Shown: piece after piece, positions 22,401 through 30,499 of the stretch
How the letters are laid out: every line of letters starts with the position of its first letter
Numbering within the stretch: position 1 is the stretch's first letter
DNA from: Augochlora pura
Taxonomy: Eukaryota > Arthropoda > Insecta > Hymenoptera > Halictidae
Reading direction: 5' to 3'
NCBI RefSeq assembly: GCF_028453695.1
Contig: NC_135774.1
Location: 27,218,001-27,282,000, forward strand
DNA: 64,000 nucleotides
The notes under the pieces: generated by a model
What the model was told of the DNA's origin: nothing
Databases searched by the model: none
The model's input: only the letters and a program-made list of their open reading frames with translations
Made by a program: the position numbers and the translations under genes

Positions 22401-23270
22401 AAACGAACGAAGTAAAACGGAGTAAAACGTAGATAAACGGAGTTTCCCGTGGCCGCTCATTTCCCGGCTGGTTTCCCAGGCGATGGAATAGCCGGTCGCC
22501 GTGGCCGAATGGAACGGAAGTCCCGATTTCCTCTTTCGAACGCTGTCGATTCCCTTGCGCGCGCGGGCGCGTTCTCTCGGCGGAACAATTACTGCGAATA
22601 TAAGGAAAAAAGACCGTGCCGCGGGCGCAAAACATCACAGACGTCCGGTTCCTCTCTGTCAATTAAAGTGAAAACCCGTTGGAAACTAACCGCGCGCGTT
22701 CGGAACCGTGCGGGAATCATGCGAACGAGGAATTGGTACCCGCGCGGAGGACTTCCGGTGCGTCGACGACGATCGTCCCTCGATCGGTGGTTCGCTTATC
22801 CAGCCGCTAATTAACGCGATAACGGTTCATGCAGGTTACTTTATACCCACGCTATGCGGTCTCCTGGCCCGCCTCGATCCTCGATTTTGGCCCACCTTCT
22901 TTGCCCCGAGATCCGGTGCTTCCGCTCGGAAGAACGCGCGCGGGCCGCCGCGTCCTCCGCGTCCTCCGCGTCCTCCGCGGCGGGAGGACGACGCGCGCGG
23001 ACGGACCCTAATCCCTTCTAAATAAACGCCTGCACGAGAATTGAACGGGCACCGATCGCCGTCTCGTCCACTTACCACGGAGATGTTCTCCTTCTCCAGC
23101 TCGTTCTTCTTGCTCTTCTTGGTCTTCTTTGTGCGGGGCGTGAGGTTCGGCGAGGCATCGTTCCCGGCTACGCCCTCGATCTTCTTCTTCTTCGTCTTGG
23201 TGCCGCTCTTCGCCGTCGACGAGGTCACCACGGTCGACGTCGTCGTTATTGTCTCCTCACGGCTCTCGCT
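293..23270 (-). CDS. LIMA1: EPLIN/LIMA1-like LIM-domain actin-binding protein (13 exons joined, partial at 3' end)
   Basis: Thirteen minus-strand exons join with consistent phases into 574 codons plus one base. Seen: a Lys/Thr/Ser-rich N-terminal part, three V-x-[VI]-K-x-L motifs, one complete LIM domain at about residues 261-312 of the joined product, then a charged tail with a Glu run and motifs such as VKSRFKVFE, DIKNRWE, GIRSRLF and SIKERFERGE. The LIM domain has the YCKPHF..LF ending typical of vertebrate EPLIN and XIRP2; proteins of this group bundle and bind actin filaments at junctions and stress fibres. Inferred role: cytoplasmic actin-associated scaffold. The gene continues past the left edge of the window, because the last exon ends at a phase-1 donor. 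The true start codon is uncertain (see 32094-32108). Eight internal exons are phase-symmetric, so multiple isoforms are likely. Family assignment is good; one-to-one orthology with LIMA1 rather than another single-LIM protein is inference. Confidence 0.8.
617..735 (+). mobile_element. TTAA element, family D, partial
   Basis: Begins TTAACTCTTTGGGGCATAA and continues through GTTTTTAATTAAACAAAATT. The same sequence, with the same order of pieces, starts the element at 27060. The other end is not recognised, so this copy is truncated or diverged. Confidence 0.55.
1586..1629. repeat. (GA)n microsatellite
   Basis: Nearly uninterrupted GA dinucleotides with a few A insertions. Confidence 0.9.
1828..2003 (-). 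CDS. LIM-protein gene, exon with DIKNRWE and GIRSRLF motifs
   Basis: 176 nt, phase 1 to 0; acceptor CCCCGGATTTCAG, donor ATG|GTAAAT. The peptide is highly charged: TETEIVKAKRATRERPISFT, KMDDIKNRWETTSQQG, RRKVQREARKEEIAGIRSRL, FM. It is predicted to form a long helix. DIKNRWE and GIRSRLF belong to the repeated short motif of this protein's C-terminal half. Confidence 0.85.
2004..3953 (-). other. intron containing a TTAA element
   Basis: Contains the family B element at 2442-2673; the rest is AT-rich or, near 3.2-3.4 kb, purine-rich. No exon seen. Confidence 0.6.
2442..2673 (+). mobile_element. TTAA element, family B, near-complete (232 bp)
   Basis: Left end TTAACCCTTTGCGGTCGATT; right end TTGCAAAAGGTTAA. 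The interior shares blocks such as AATTGTTAAGAGCTAT and GGATTTCCAGTTAAAAT with the copy ending at 51071. No coding capacity. Confidence 0.75.
3954..4063 (-). CDS. LIM-protein gene, acidic exon
   Basis: 110 nt, phase 2 to 1; acceptor GTTTCTGTGCAG, donor GAGG|GTGAGA. It encodes FQAKGMDIGVADESLNGIPY, then EESSESEEEEELEETE: a very acidic stretch that continues into the next exon. Probably a flexible acidic linker. The phase joins exactly with the exons on both sides. Confidence 0.8.
4064..5610 (-). other. intron with a 20-bp tandem repeat
   Basis: AT-rich except near the exons. Contains the 20-bp repeat at 5306-5386. Nothing else is recognised. Confidence 0.55.
5306..5386. repeat. 20-bp tandem repeat, four diverged copies
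   Basis: The unit GAAGGGAATAATCGTCAATC repeats four times with increasing substitutions towards the right. Confidence 0.75.
5611..5773 (-). CDS. LIM-protein gene, exon with NVKSRFKVFE motif
   Basis: 163 nt, phase 1 to 2; acceptor TGCGTTCCAG, donor GCCAA|GTGAGT. The peptide includes SDKPDLGLEELSSLNVKSRF, then KVFEKAGTEANEIERSPSQ, and ends RSPSILSKLA. The LNVKSRFKVFE piece resembles the NVNVKSL motif of the upstream exons, and the LSKLAKFQA junction resembles short conserved motifs in vertebrate EPLIN (from memory of the family). SPS sites are possible phosphorylation targets. Confidence 0.85.
5774..7243 (-). other. intron, AT-rich, no features seen
   Basis: AT-rich centre with a GC-richer end near 6.7-7.2 kb. 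No exon with matching phase found. Confidence 0.5.
7244..7315 (-). CDS. LIM-protein gene, 72-nt post-LIM exon (likely cassette)
   Basis: 72 nt, phase 1 at both ends; it joins the LIM exon as ..EQP-VRPRKPELIIRENE and continues PKELPPDVVR. The donor is AGAG|GTAAAG. The acceptor, TCCGTAG, is poor: the transcript upstream is purine-rich because the plus strand carries the long CT tract of 7360-7612. Skipping this exon would keep the reading frame. The phase fit on both sides and the protein-like sequence support it. Confidence 0.75.
7360..7612. repeat. CT-rich microsatellite tract
   Basis: About 250 bp of TCTCTC with C-run and TTT interruptions. In the transcript (minus strand) it is a polypurine tract just upstream of the exon at 7315. 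Confidence 0.9.
8354..8530 (+). mobile_element. TTAA element, family B, left part only
   Basis: Starts TTAACCCTTTGCAGTCGGAG, as at 52240, and shares TATATTATGGAATTG with that copy. No right terminus found; the end coordinate is approximate. Confidence 0.55.
9021..9048. repeat. (GA)n microsatellite
   Basis: GAGAAAAAGAGAGAGAGA-type run within the intron just downstream of the LIM exon. Confidence 0.85.
9234..9468 (-). CDS. LIM-protein gene, LIM-domain exon
   Basis: 78 codons plus one base, phase 0 to 1; acceptor ATCTGCCGACAG, donor CCCG|GTAAGT. It holds one complete LIM double zinc finger. The ligands at exon residues C11, C14, H32, C35, C38, C41, C59 and H62 fit C-x2-C-x17-H-x2-C-x2-C-x2-C-x17-C-x2-H. 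Diagnostic pieces are WHKNCFRC and YCKPHFKELF, as in EPLIN and XIRP2 LIM domains. LIM domains of this class mediate protein-protein contacts at the actin cytoskeleton. All eight zinc ligands are intact. This exon anchors the identification of the gene. Confidence 0.95.
9469..12179 (-). other. intron with a TTAA element
   Basis: AT-rich interior with GC-richer 10.4-11.0 kb. Contains the element at 11399-11666. A strong donor-like GTAAGTAT lies on the minus strand at about 11089, but no convincing exon goes with it. Confidence 0.5.
11399..11666. mobile_element. TTAA element, family E (268 bp), both ends present
   Basis: Left end TTAACCCTTTGCGGACGAGG; right end GGGCGCTAAGGGTTAA-like (reads CCCGCTAAGGGTTAA). 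The ends are inverted repeats: the reverse of the right end reads TTAACCCTTAGCGGGCGA. AT-rich, non-coding interior. Confidence 0.75.
12180..12278 (-). CDS. LIM-protein gene, exon just upstream of the LIM exon
   Basis: 33 codons, phase 0-0; acceptor GTTTGTGTTCGCAG, donor GCC|GTAAGC. The peptide starts KSSFNKFDALSKKTVLHVRS and ends IDAGKVQQQLNAA. Predicted helical and basic. The intron side of the donor is a long polypyrimidine run in the transcript (GAAGAAGAA on the plus strand), an unusual context that may affect splicing. Confidence 0.8.
12342..12379. repeat. (GGT)n microsatellite
   Basis: About twelve GGT units with one GTT interruption. Confidence 0.9.
13177..13627 (+). mobile_element. 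TTAA element, family A, interrupted by a second element
   Basis: Left end TTAACCCCTTGCGCTACGAT; right end TATAGTGCAAGGGATTATTAA, slightly decayed. The subterminal palindrome CGAGTCTGACTCG is at 13590-13602. Without the 200-bp insert the length would be about 250 bp, close to the other A copies (219 and 268 bp). Confidence 0.8.
13234..13433. mobile_element. TTAA element, family F, nested in family A (200 bp)
   Basis: Ends TTAACACATTCGCATAGG and ACGCGAATGTGTTAA form inverted repeats. The interior holds three direct copies of a roughly 50-bp unit containing GTCGTCGAGAAACAAGAATT. It sits inside the family A copy at 13177-13627. Confidence 0.8.
14205..14273 (-). CDS. LIM-protein gene, small 23-codon exon
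   Basis: 23 codons, phase 0-0, peptide RASYCSLANLTNEGVETD followed by RPRFE. The acceptor is CCTCCTCGGGACAG and the donor GAG|GTAAGC. A second potential acceptor, CTACTGTAG, lies 17 bases inside and would break the phase. The beginning is similar to that of the exon at 19510-19424 (CRSFGDISSM), and the end (..ETDRPRFE) parallels ..AMETEE there. The short length lowers confidence, but the phase fit and splice sites are good. Confidence 0.65.
15717..16185 (+). promoter_or_regulatory. three copies of a GGCCACGCCCACT box
   Basis: Exact copies of GGCCACGCCCACT at 15717, 15994 and 16173, two of them extended by T and all preceded by GAG or AGG. The core resembles CACCC/GC boxes bound by Sp/KLF zinc-finger proteins. 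This is inferred from the motif only; it could mark an internal promoter or enhancer of the LIM-protein gene. Confidence 0.35.
16470..16495. repeat. (GA)n microsatellite
   Basis: Short GAGAGA run following a CGCGCGC stretch. Confidence 0.85.
17445..17543 (-). CDS. LIM-protein gene, exon ending in TGVSVKAL motif
   Basis: 33 codons, phase 0-0; acceptor CGATCCTAG, donor CTA|GTAAGT. The peptide starts KARSLGDLRLCEKGYSKFAR and ends DALVFTGVSVKAL. The last eight residues match TGVSIKQL of the exon ending at 19973, and the next exon begins RASYCSLANL, parallel to CRSFGDISSM after that earlier exon. Confidence 0.75.
17544..19423 (-). other. intron, mostly AT-rich
   Basis: Contains the imperfect palindrome at 18768-18824. 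No exon recognised. Confidence 0.5.
18768..18824. repeat. imperfect AT-rich palindrome
   Basis: TATACTATAGTAAC on the left faces GTTACTATACTATAG on the right, around TACTGTAATATACTACA. It could form a hairpin or cruciform. Confidence 0.6.
19424..19510 (-). CDS. LIM-protein gene, exon with weak GTTTGT donor
   Basis: 29 codons, phase 0-0 when the acceptor is TTGTCACTAACAG, which also contains a near-ideal branch-point-like CACTAAC. The peptide runs CRSFGDISSMSDGDQTAYGK and then ANHAMETEE. The donor GAG|GTTTGT departs from the GTRAGT consensus, so inclusion may be regulated. A second AG nine bases downstream would shift the frame and is not used in this model. The internal ATG (MSDGDQ...) could also act as an alternative translation start. 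Confidence 0.65.
19511..19972 (-). other. short intron with a GA-rich tract
   Basis: 461-bp intron; about 19640-19860 is GAGAAATAGA-type low-complexity DNA. Confidence 0.6.
19640..19860. repeat. GA/GAAATA low-complexity tract
   Basis: Repeated AGAGAGA and GAGAAATAGAGAAAAATA units over about 200 bp. Confidence 0.85.
19973..20062 (-). CDS. LIM-protein gene, exon ending in GVSIKQL motif
   Basis: 30 codons, phase 0-0; acceptor TTGTGCATGCAG, donor CTG|GTGAGT. The peptide starts TQTYVSEATRHEQDRSIKEK and ends with IATGVSIKQL. It is charged and probably helical. A second AG six bases inside the exon (CACAG) could serve as an alternative acceptor removing two residues. The terminal TGVSIKQL is nearly identical to TGVSVKAL at the end of the exon at 17543-17445, which suggests exon duplication. 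Confidence 0.8.
20063..21436 (-). other. intron; no confident feature
   Basis: A short (CACA)n run at about 20131-20167. A donor-like GTAAGT on the minus strand at about 20490 follows an open stretch (SPELFGEAHCQRDRDSINE), but its phase 2 does not fit the neighbouring exons. Confidence 0.45.
21437..21547 (-). CDS. LIM-protein gene, exon ending in NVNVKSL motif
   Basis: 37 codons, phase 0-0. The acceptor follows a good pyrimidine tract (TTTCTCTGTGTTGTCAG); the donor is TTG|GTAAGT. The peptide is Ser/Arg-rich (NSNLREPSMHTGSRRTQPES), followed by LDFSAENDLSNVNVKSL. Its last seven residues match the ends of two later exons (VSIKQL, VSVKAL) and resemble the SSLNVKSRF segment encoded at 5773-5611. 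On the genomic plus strand a G-run lies just beyond the donor. Confidence 0.8.
21935..22065. repeat. AT-rich tandem repeat (AAATAAAGTAAAAT-type)
   Basis: About 130 bp of diverged AAATAAAGTA and AAATGAAATA units. Confidence 0.85.
22949..22980. repeat. 9-bp GC-rich tandem repeat
   Basis: CGTCCTCCG repeated three to four times. Confidence 0.85.
23076..23270 (-). CDS. LIM-protein gene, exon: Lys/Ser/Thr-rich disordered segment
   Basis: 65 codons, phase 0 at both ends. The acceptor is a pyrimidine-rich tract ending TTTTTCCACGCAG; the donor is GTG|GTAAG. The peptide begins SESREETITTTSTVVTSS, carries KTKKKKIEG and a basic cluster RTKKTKKSKK, and ends EKENISV. This looks like an intrinsically disordered, strongly basic region, possibly for actin or membrane contact or nuclear import; no domain is recognised. 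It is the most 5' exon I can place confidently. It begins without ATG, so a start exon must lie upstream. Confidence 0.75.
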
Positions 23271-25284
23271 CTGCGTGGAAAAACCAGGATAATTAGACCT
23301 TGATTGCTCGGCATTTGCGACCACGCGGAAAGACCCCCCTCTCTCTCTCCCTCCCTCGCCATTTTTATTTCACCGTTGCTTATTCCCGAACTGGGCCACT
23401 CTTTGTTCGTCGCGGGTAGACGGGTCGCGGAATAATCGAATCACGTACGACCTCGGCGCAAATGCTTTTCCTAACAATCTTGATGACTGCGCCGAAGTGC
23501 GAACGCGCTGTCAACAACCGTGGAACGCGTGTTCTTTAAACCCGGTAAGAGGTTGCGTACACTTGTCTCGCGGAAGCTTTCTAATCAAAGCGACGCTACA
23601 ACCATTTACACACTATGAAAGTTGGAGGACGAATCATGGGAATGATTACTTTAAATATAATGATTTTATAAATTTTTAAATGTAATAAATTAAATTTGCG
23701 CCATGTATGCTTGCCTATTCATATATTTTCCTATTTTATATTTTGACATCTGCTTTGTATTACATTTTTTATTATATTTATTTATATTAAATTAATTTAT
23801 ATTTTCCATTATAATTTTAAATATAATAAAATAAATTCGTGCTATGTATGCCTATTTATATATTTTCCTATTTTATATTTTTACATCTACTTTGTATGGA
23901 ATCATTGTCTGCAGCAATGATTGTAATATTCGGTAATAATATTCGATAACGCGCGAGACATTTCGTTATCTGGCATTCTAGTTAAGTTTGTGGGACGTAT
24001 TGGTTCGTTAATAATAATGTGATACCCCGGCGTAAGTTCTCCCATGCAGGATCGATAGAACTTGCCTCCGGCGCATTTCCCGATACTTTGTCGCGAAAAC
24101 GTAGCCGATATCGGTCGTCATTAAAACGCAGCACCGTGGAAGATTGCTGATCTCGCAAGAACGCGTCGCAATAGTTAACGACCGGATTGAGGAGCGTGAC
24201 GGCCAATTTCCCTAACGACGGTGCACGCGGATATCGCGGTGCGCTGGGAGACATCCGTAGGGAGGATCCACCTGGAAAGTTACGAAAGATTGAAAGTGGA
24301 GACGCTAATAACAGCGATCGGCCGCCGCGACCTCCTTCTGTATGTTTTCCTACGGCGGCCGAAGCGATGGCCAACCTCTCGTAATCCTTTTGGTCTTGGA
24401 CGAAGCGTCGACGAACCCGGCGATTAGTGTCGCCGTCGTTCTCGGCACGACGGACTTTTTCGCGGGCGTCCGCTAAATCAAGGCTGACCGGTGGCCTACT
24501 ATTTTGCATATTGGAAAGGTGACACTCCGACAGGCTGAGTGTAATCGCAACGGGCGGGTTTTCTACGGCCACGATAGAGAAATGGTAACTCGTCTTCCTG
24601 CGCGCGGCACGAAAGTGGATCGCGCGCCCGTTGGACGAGAGCGATGGCTGAAATCGGGTCGGAATTCTCGACCGATCGACATTTTATGCGGAATCGATCT
24701 GGTCGAACATCCTGCAGCTAACTGCCCGGCGCATCTCTGCTCACGACGGTGACAACACGAGAACCGGCGGCCGTTTTCACCGTTGCAGATGATTTCGTTT
24801 CGTGTTTCACGCGAAATTAAATGTCGCGACGCGAAAATAAAGTTCGAATAAATTCTGTGTCCGCGCGACGCTTCATTGCACTGCTTTAATTTAACGCTGG
24901 ATTTACGGGACCAGAGTGGAACGACAGATTTTACATTTTTCATCTGCGATCGTTAAAGATGCCAAGATACATTAACGAGGAATTTTATTCGGCACATGTT
25001 ATCTTTTATTTTACCCGGAACAAATATTACGACAAGAATCGCTAAAAATGGATGATCGTTACTTTTATAAAGAGGAATAAAGGAGCTTTATTTTAGTGCT
25101 CCGTAAATCTAGCGTTAACACGCTCTACGCCGAGCTATTTTTACTCGACTCTTCATTCTAGCTATTTGTTATTCCACTAAAACTTGCTATATTATTACAT
25201 AACCTGACTAGCAATGTTTTTCGGATAATTATAATGTTGTTAATAAAATAATGTTTTTTAGGTTTAGATAATTGTTAAAAGTGA

Positions 25285-25414
25285 AACAGTTGATACCACG
25301 AGAATCAATTTGGTATTCATAAAATGCACTTTGTCACATGAAATGGAAATACCATAAGCTAGGAAAATGATTTCAGATTTTGCAGTTAAAACGGCTTCGA
25401 GTGCAAAGGGTTAA
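25285..25414 (+). mobile_element. TTAA element, family B, right part
   Basis: Shares CATAAAATGCACTTTGTCAC-type sequence with the copy near 52970 and ends TTCGAGTGCAAAGGGTTAA. Left end not recognised. Confidence 0.55.
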
Positions 25415-25470
25415 GGATGAGTAAGGGCTAATCAACGCAGCGTGGAAGGCATCGTAGTGCAAGGGGTTAA
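25411..25470 (-). mobile_element. TTAA element, family A, 60-bp truncated copy abutting family B
   Basis: Reverse complement starts TTAACCCCTTGCACTACGAT and continues like the first 45 bases of the element at 33510. It shares the TTAA at 25411-25414 with the preceding family B copy and is itself bounded by TTAA on both sides. Confidence 0.7.
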
Positions 25471-27059
25471 CTCACAATTGGCGATTTTTGCGCGTGGAGT
25501 TTTCAATTACGCAAGATCGATAATGATATAATTTAATTTGTATATAATTGATATAAAAAATTCCTCACGGCGTTGTTAATGGTTCGAAAATATATTATAC
25601 GATAATAAGCGGTTCAGGTTGTCCGGGTTGAACAACTATTACCGAGACAGATCAGGGAAACGATTCGAGGAGGGAACGGGAGCAGGCGCGTACCAAGATT
25701 TGTCGATCTATTTCTGGAGTCCCGCAATTAGCAACGCCGAACAACTTCACTTCGTTTAACGCACAGATGCGTCCGGGTTAAGAAGCCACGCGCAGCCGCT
25801 TTCTTCAATTAATAAAACGGCCTGAGTTACGAGCGGTGCAGAGCGATGAAAGGGCAAACCGGGTCGCGCATTCCTTTTCCACGCGTTAATAACGTATTAA
25901 CAGCGAGATGGTTATAGATCGCGTGGCCGATGCTGCGTCTCCGACGGCGAATCGCGTCACGCGCAAATATTTCGATCGTTTCCTGCCCTTTTTCGTGTCG
26001 AGAATCGCAAAGCATAAAAGAAACAGTATTCACTGACAATTTTCTTTTCATTGACAATACTTCTTGTATTCCTAGATTTAAAAATATAATAATTACACCG
26101 CGAATTTTAGGCATTTATAAATAAAATAGATATTGGAAATTTAAAACAATTAAGGACATCTACGTAGTATTTTCAGTTCGCTCAAATTATTAATGAAAGG
26201 AAGAAATATATATTAGGTTCATGTTGCTTGCAATTGACGAGGATAATTTTTAATTTGCATATAGACCCGTAGTCTAATAATTATTATATGATGAAGGAGA
26301 ATTCAAGAAATTAAATCAATTTTTATACGAGTCTAGTTTGTTGGAATTAACGCAGGAGATCTTGCAAACTAAGTTTATGATCTTGTAATAAATATTGTAT
26401 ATGTGAACGGTTCAAAAGCCGATTAGTATAAGTCCAGTTTTCTTTGCAAATCAGTCATTCAGTGCAAATTAACCTTAATCTTAGTTATAAGTCTGTAATA
26501 AACGTATTTATTTTACCTTTTCACTTGACTCTAATTTCGAATTGTTAATGTGAAAACTATCTCACAGGAAGCAATTTAATAGACTTCTTAGTTCAAGCAT
26601 ATTTTATAGAAATAACAGAACCTCCTAGTGAACTTGATATTCTTATTCTTCTGAAACAAGAAACGCTGGTCGCTTCTAATGCTCGACAGGCTTATCGCGA
26701 ACAACATTTTAGTATCCCCCGATGTGGAGCATCCGAAGCGACCCCGTTGTGTCAGAATCGGATCCCGGGTCTAGTAAAATCGTCGCCGTTAATTATTCCC
26801 CGGTCTTCCGCGCGACCATAATCAAGCGTTTACAAGAGAACCCCGCGAATTGGAACGCCGCTTAAAAGCGGAGAGCGTCGCTCGCTCGACGATGCTTGGA
26901 AAACCGGGAAAGTCGCGTAAACGATGCCTGTAGATAAGTAAACGACACCTCGACGAGAGCCACCGAAACGCGGCCGGCGATTTCTCACGGTGATTTTTAT
27001 CGTGGTCGTTATGCCTAATGAATTTCCGGCGCGGCGGTTCACGGACGTCGAATGGCCGC

Positions 27060-27767
27060 TTAACTCTTTCAGGCACAGAATTTTAGGAAATAAATGTAGA
27101 CCCATGTGTGTGGCACAAAAATATCATCGCGTTTTTAATTAAACAAAATTAGTATATTTTTATTGAAAGCATGTAAAAGCTTAACCCCTTGCACTACGAA
27201 CTCTTTCAAAACTGCCTTGATTAGTATTTTCTCATCGTTAATAATTATTTGTCTGCATTCACTTAAATTCCCAAATTTTGACGACAGAGGATTCAAATTT
27301 AGTTTCCATTTAATAAAAACGACTGGCAATTAGATTTGTTAAACTATTTACGAAATGTTCGCCACGAGTCTGACTCGTTGTTATAGTGCAAGGGGTTAAA
27401 CAAATAGTAATCCAACTGAATTTGTCGTTATAGAATGGGACTCAACATTAATTTCTGACCAATTTTGAAAATTTATTTTTATTGCAATATATTTGAGCAA
27501 AACGCATTCGACTATGATTTTTCAAATGCGAAAGAGATCTAATGCCATCCTCTATGATAAATGTGAACTTTTTAGTTTTATTTTAATTAATTAAATTGCT
27601 TTTAAACGTGTTAAATGGTCTAACTGTGTCACATGGATTCATAAATGAACAGAGTAAAACTGCAGGTATTTCAATATTACGAGGTGGGAATAAAAATGTC
27701 CCGTAATGAGTTATCGTGTATCAAAGAGGTGGGTCATTTTTAATCCGACCGTGCCCCAAAGAGTTAA
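27060..27767. mobile_element. TTAA element, family D, with a nested family A copy
   Basis: Left end TTAACTCTTTCAGGCACAGA; right end GTGCCCCAAAGAGTTAA, its inverted repeat. The left 105 bp match the sequence at 617-735. Family A element 27181-27399 is inserted inside. Total 708 bp; no transposase. Confidence 0.75.
27181..27399 (+). mobile_element. TTAA element, family A, complete (219 bp)
   Basis: Left end TTAACCCCTTGCACTACGAA; right end TTATAGTGCAAGGGGTTAA: near-perfect inverted repeats with TTAA at both ends. Subterminal palindrome CGAGTCTGACTCG at 27365-27377. Non-coding. Confidence 0.85.
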
Positions 27768-28499
27768 ACGAAGAAGACCCGAACACACCGGGCCCGCCTG
27801 ACGAACTGTGAACGCATCTCACTACGGTGAAACTCTCTGTTCGGTTCGTGCAGCCGCGCCGCGAAGAAACGCTCCGCGTTTTCGCTTTAATTGAAACGAT
27901 CGCGATTACCGTTTCTGTTAAATATTCATGCGCGGACCGGAGCGGATCGGTGGTTCGGTTCCCACTGCGCGATCGTTTGCGGAGATCGCGGGTCTCTGAG
28001 CACGGCGTGTTGGTAAACATCGCGGAGAGGTTTTGGTAGAAATTCATATCGACTCTGCCGTAGTTTGCCGAGTTCCTGTGTTAATTGACACGGAGGGGGG
28101 AATTGTTTCTAGCGAAACAAACGGTCGCTGAGAAATATTCATGGGACCTCTCTGGCCCGCGGTCGAGTCCCCCGCCGGTAATGGAAAGCTGTTATTTCCA
28201 CCCTGTGTGTGCCACCGTGTTTGCCCAGACTGTGAAGCGACTTCAGTTAGAATTTTACTTCGGGCAAAATTGACTGTGTTTTTGCATATAGTACGTGCAT
28301 CAAATTTTTTTGTAAATGAAAGATTACGAGGTTTGTTGATTACGATTGAAATAAATAAATGTCTGAGTTGATGAGAAATGGGTCATCGGTGTTAAATGTC
28401 ATCTTAACTCTCTTTTAATTTGCTAAAATTGTTATAACACGTTCGAAGATAATTTTTATATATATTATCAATATTTTAGATTTGAGAAAAGGTTGAAAG

Positions 28500-28634
28500 T
28501 GTAATTGTTGTATATGTCACAAGCTTCAATTTCATATGCATAAAATGCAGTTCGTCGTACAAAATAGAAATAGTATAAGCTAAAAATATTATTTTGGATT
28601 TACAGCTAAAATGCCATCGAGGGTAAAGGATTAA
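28500..28634 (+). mobile_element. TTAA element, family B, right part
   Basis: Shares TTTCATATGCATAAAATGCA and the GGATTTACAGCTAAAATG block with other B copies and ends GGGTAAAGGATTAA. Confidence 0.5.
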
Positions 28635-29286
28635 AAGTGCTGATAGTACCATAAACTGAACATAAACATAAACTGAAAGTACCATAACTATATTACTAAA
28701 TTCTTTCCATGTACCCCAATATCATATTTCGCCTACACATTTTTACCATAAATACATAAAATCCCCCCTCCGCTAATCAGCATCGAATAAAAGCAAGAAA
28801 CGCTAACCACACTCGAAGTATCATCGCAAGCCTGTTCAATGAATTATTCAACGGTCTCGTCTCAGAAAAAAACGATATCAGAACTTCATCACCTAAGCCT
28901 CGAAAAGAAACAATTTCGCTTGCTCGATCTCGCGATCATTTCCGCTTATTACGCGTAATAATAGCGTCTCGGGTGGACAGAGTCAGCAAGACTCGTCCAT
29001 CGTTCGCTCTGGTTAATTACGCCGGCAGCGAAAGTTGGCGAACGAAATTTCATTCCGATTGTCTGCGCCATAATGAAGAGATCTCCGCGCGACGGAGGAA
29101 TTAGTCGCGAGAATAGTCGGCGGTTATCGCGATCTTCTCTTATTAGGCGATAAGACCGGTCGATCGGCACAATGGTTCGTTACCGGCGTTGTCTGGGACG
29201 GTAGATCCCGCGCGCGTGGTTCGAGCTGGTCTCGCGCGCGCGCGTGCACGGTCCGCAGAAGACACGTAATTACGGGGCGAAGGACG

Positions 29287-29402
29287 TACACTACGCGACA
29301 AAATGATATGAAACCTTGAAATGATGAAACCTTTCTGTACATTATTGGTTTCGAGAAGCACGAAAAATTCTGGGGTGTCCTATCATTTTGTCGCGCAGCG
29401 TA
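29287..29402. mobile_element. Tc3-like MITE (about 115 bp)
   Basis: Left end TACACTACGCGACAAAATGA; right end TCATTTTGTCGCGCAGCGTA, its inverted repeat, with TA at both outer edges as for Tc1/mariner target sites. The right 70 bp match the right part of the larger element ending near 46488. Confidence 0.8.
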
Positions 29403-29565
29403 ACTCTCGAAGGAACCACGATTCGAGCCCGCGATTACGCTCGCATTCTTCCGAAAGCCGAGCGCCACGTTTCGAAAGTCATGGAGCCACGCGCGCGCGC
29501 CAAGTGCCGCGGACCGTATCATCTCGCGTTGTAATTAATATCTGTTGGCGTTGTGTGGCATCGCT

Positions 29566-29586
29566 TCTCGCGCGCGCGCGCGCGCA
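29566..29586. repeat. (CG)n dinucleotide run
   Basis: Alternating CG of about 18 bp, a sequence able to adopt left-handed Z-DNA. Confidence 0.85.
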
Positions 29587-30499
29587 CTGCATTGGCAACG
29601 ATCGAAGACGATCGGAACGGATCCGCGATCGACAGCCGCGATGAAAATTTAAGATGGTCACGGTGAATAGAGGAGCTGCCTCTTTCCGCCGGCATTTTCG
29701 TAACATCTACTTTCTAAACACGGCCGGCTGCGCGATGATGATTCACCCTCGTGATTTTCGGATCGACCGTGACGACCGTTCGATCACCGTCCGCGGAAAA
29801 ATCACGGCGATCGCGATCCATCGGGTTGCCCGATGTTGCAACAAGTGCCGGCTGATTAATAATACATCGCTGATTTATCGGCGAATCGATCCTCGTCGTT
29901 TGAATTAACTGGACGGCCATAGACGCCTACCAGATGTTATCTGAATTCCAGAAAATGGATTTTATAGAGTTGATTTATTCGAGCGATCGAGTCTTCTCTA
30001 TTGATATTCAAATAGTTATTTAAATCACGAGATTTGAAGATTTTGTAGCAATATTTTATCCTGACAAGAAGTGCTCTGTTTTATTACTATATTCCATCGA
30101 TTCATCCTCACGATTCTTCTTCTTCTTAACAGAATTAAATATGGCAAGAAAAACAACATAATTTTTACCCCAACAGACAAAGTAAAAATTTCTCCTGTTA
30201 AACTTCATCGGAGCTGTAAATTGAAAGACCCGTTTCCTCCACATAAAATTCAGTAATATAAGCGAATACAGATTTTTCAAATCAGGGCGTTTCGCGGAAG
30301 ACATAACTCGTCGAACAATGAACACCATACTGAAACGGCGAGTATAGAAAACTCGATTGAAACTTTGATTCGGATCTATCTTAATTAATTGGATCCGCTG
30401 CGTGCGCGATGCCCAGCACTTTAACTCTTCTGCCAATAACCTGATACCTAGTTTCAAGCCTCGTTTACCACTTTTCTACCACTACGCGTCGAACCTTCA

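Larger units (their letters stand above)
21548..23075 (-). other. intron with an AAATAAAGTA tandem repeat
   Basis: AT-rich array at 21935-22065 and a 9-bp GC-rich repeat at 22949-22980; otherwise nothing recognised. Confidence 0.55.

Noticed and set aside
23982..24572. 196-codon minus-strand open frame
   Set aside because: Overlaps other open frames, has no recognisable domain and no matching splice sites relative to the LIM gene; likely chance.
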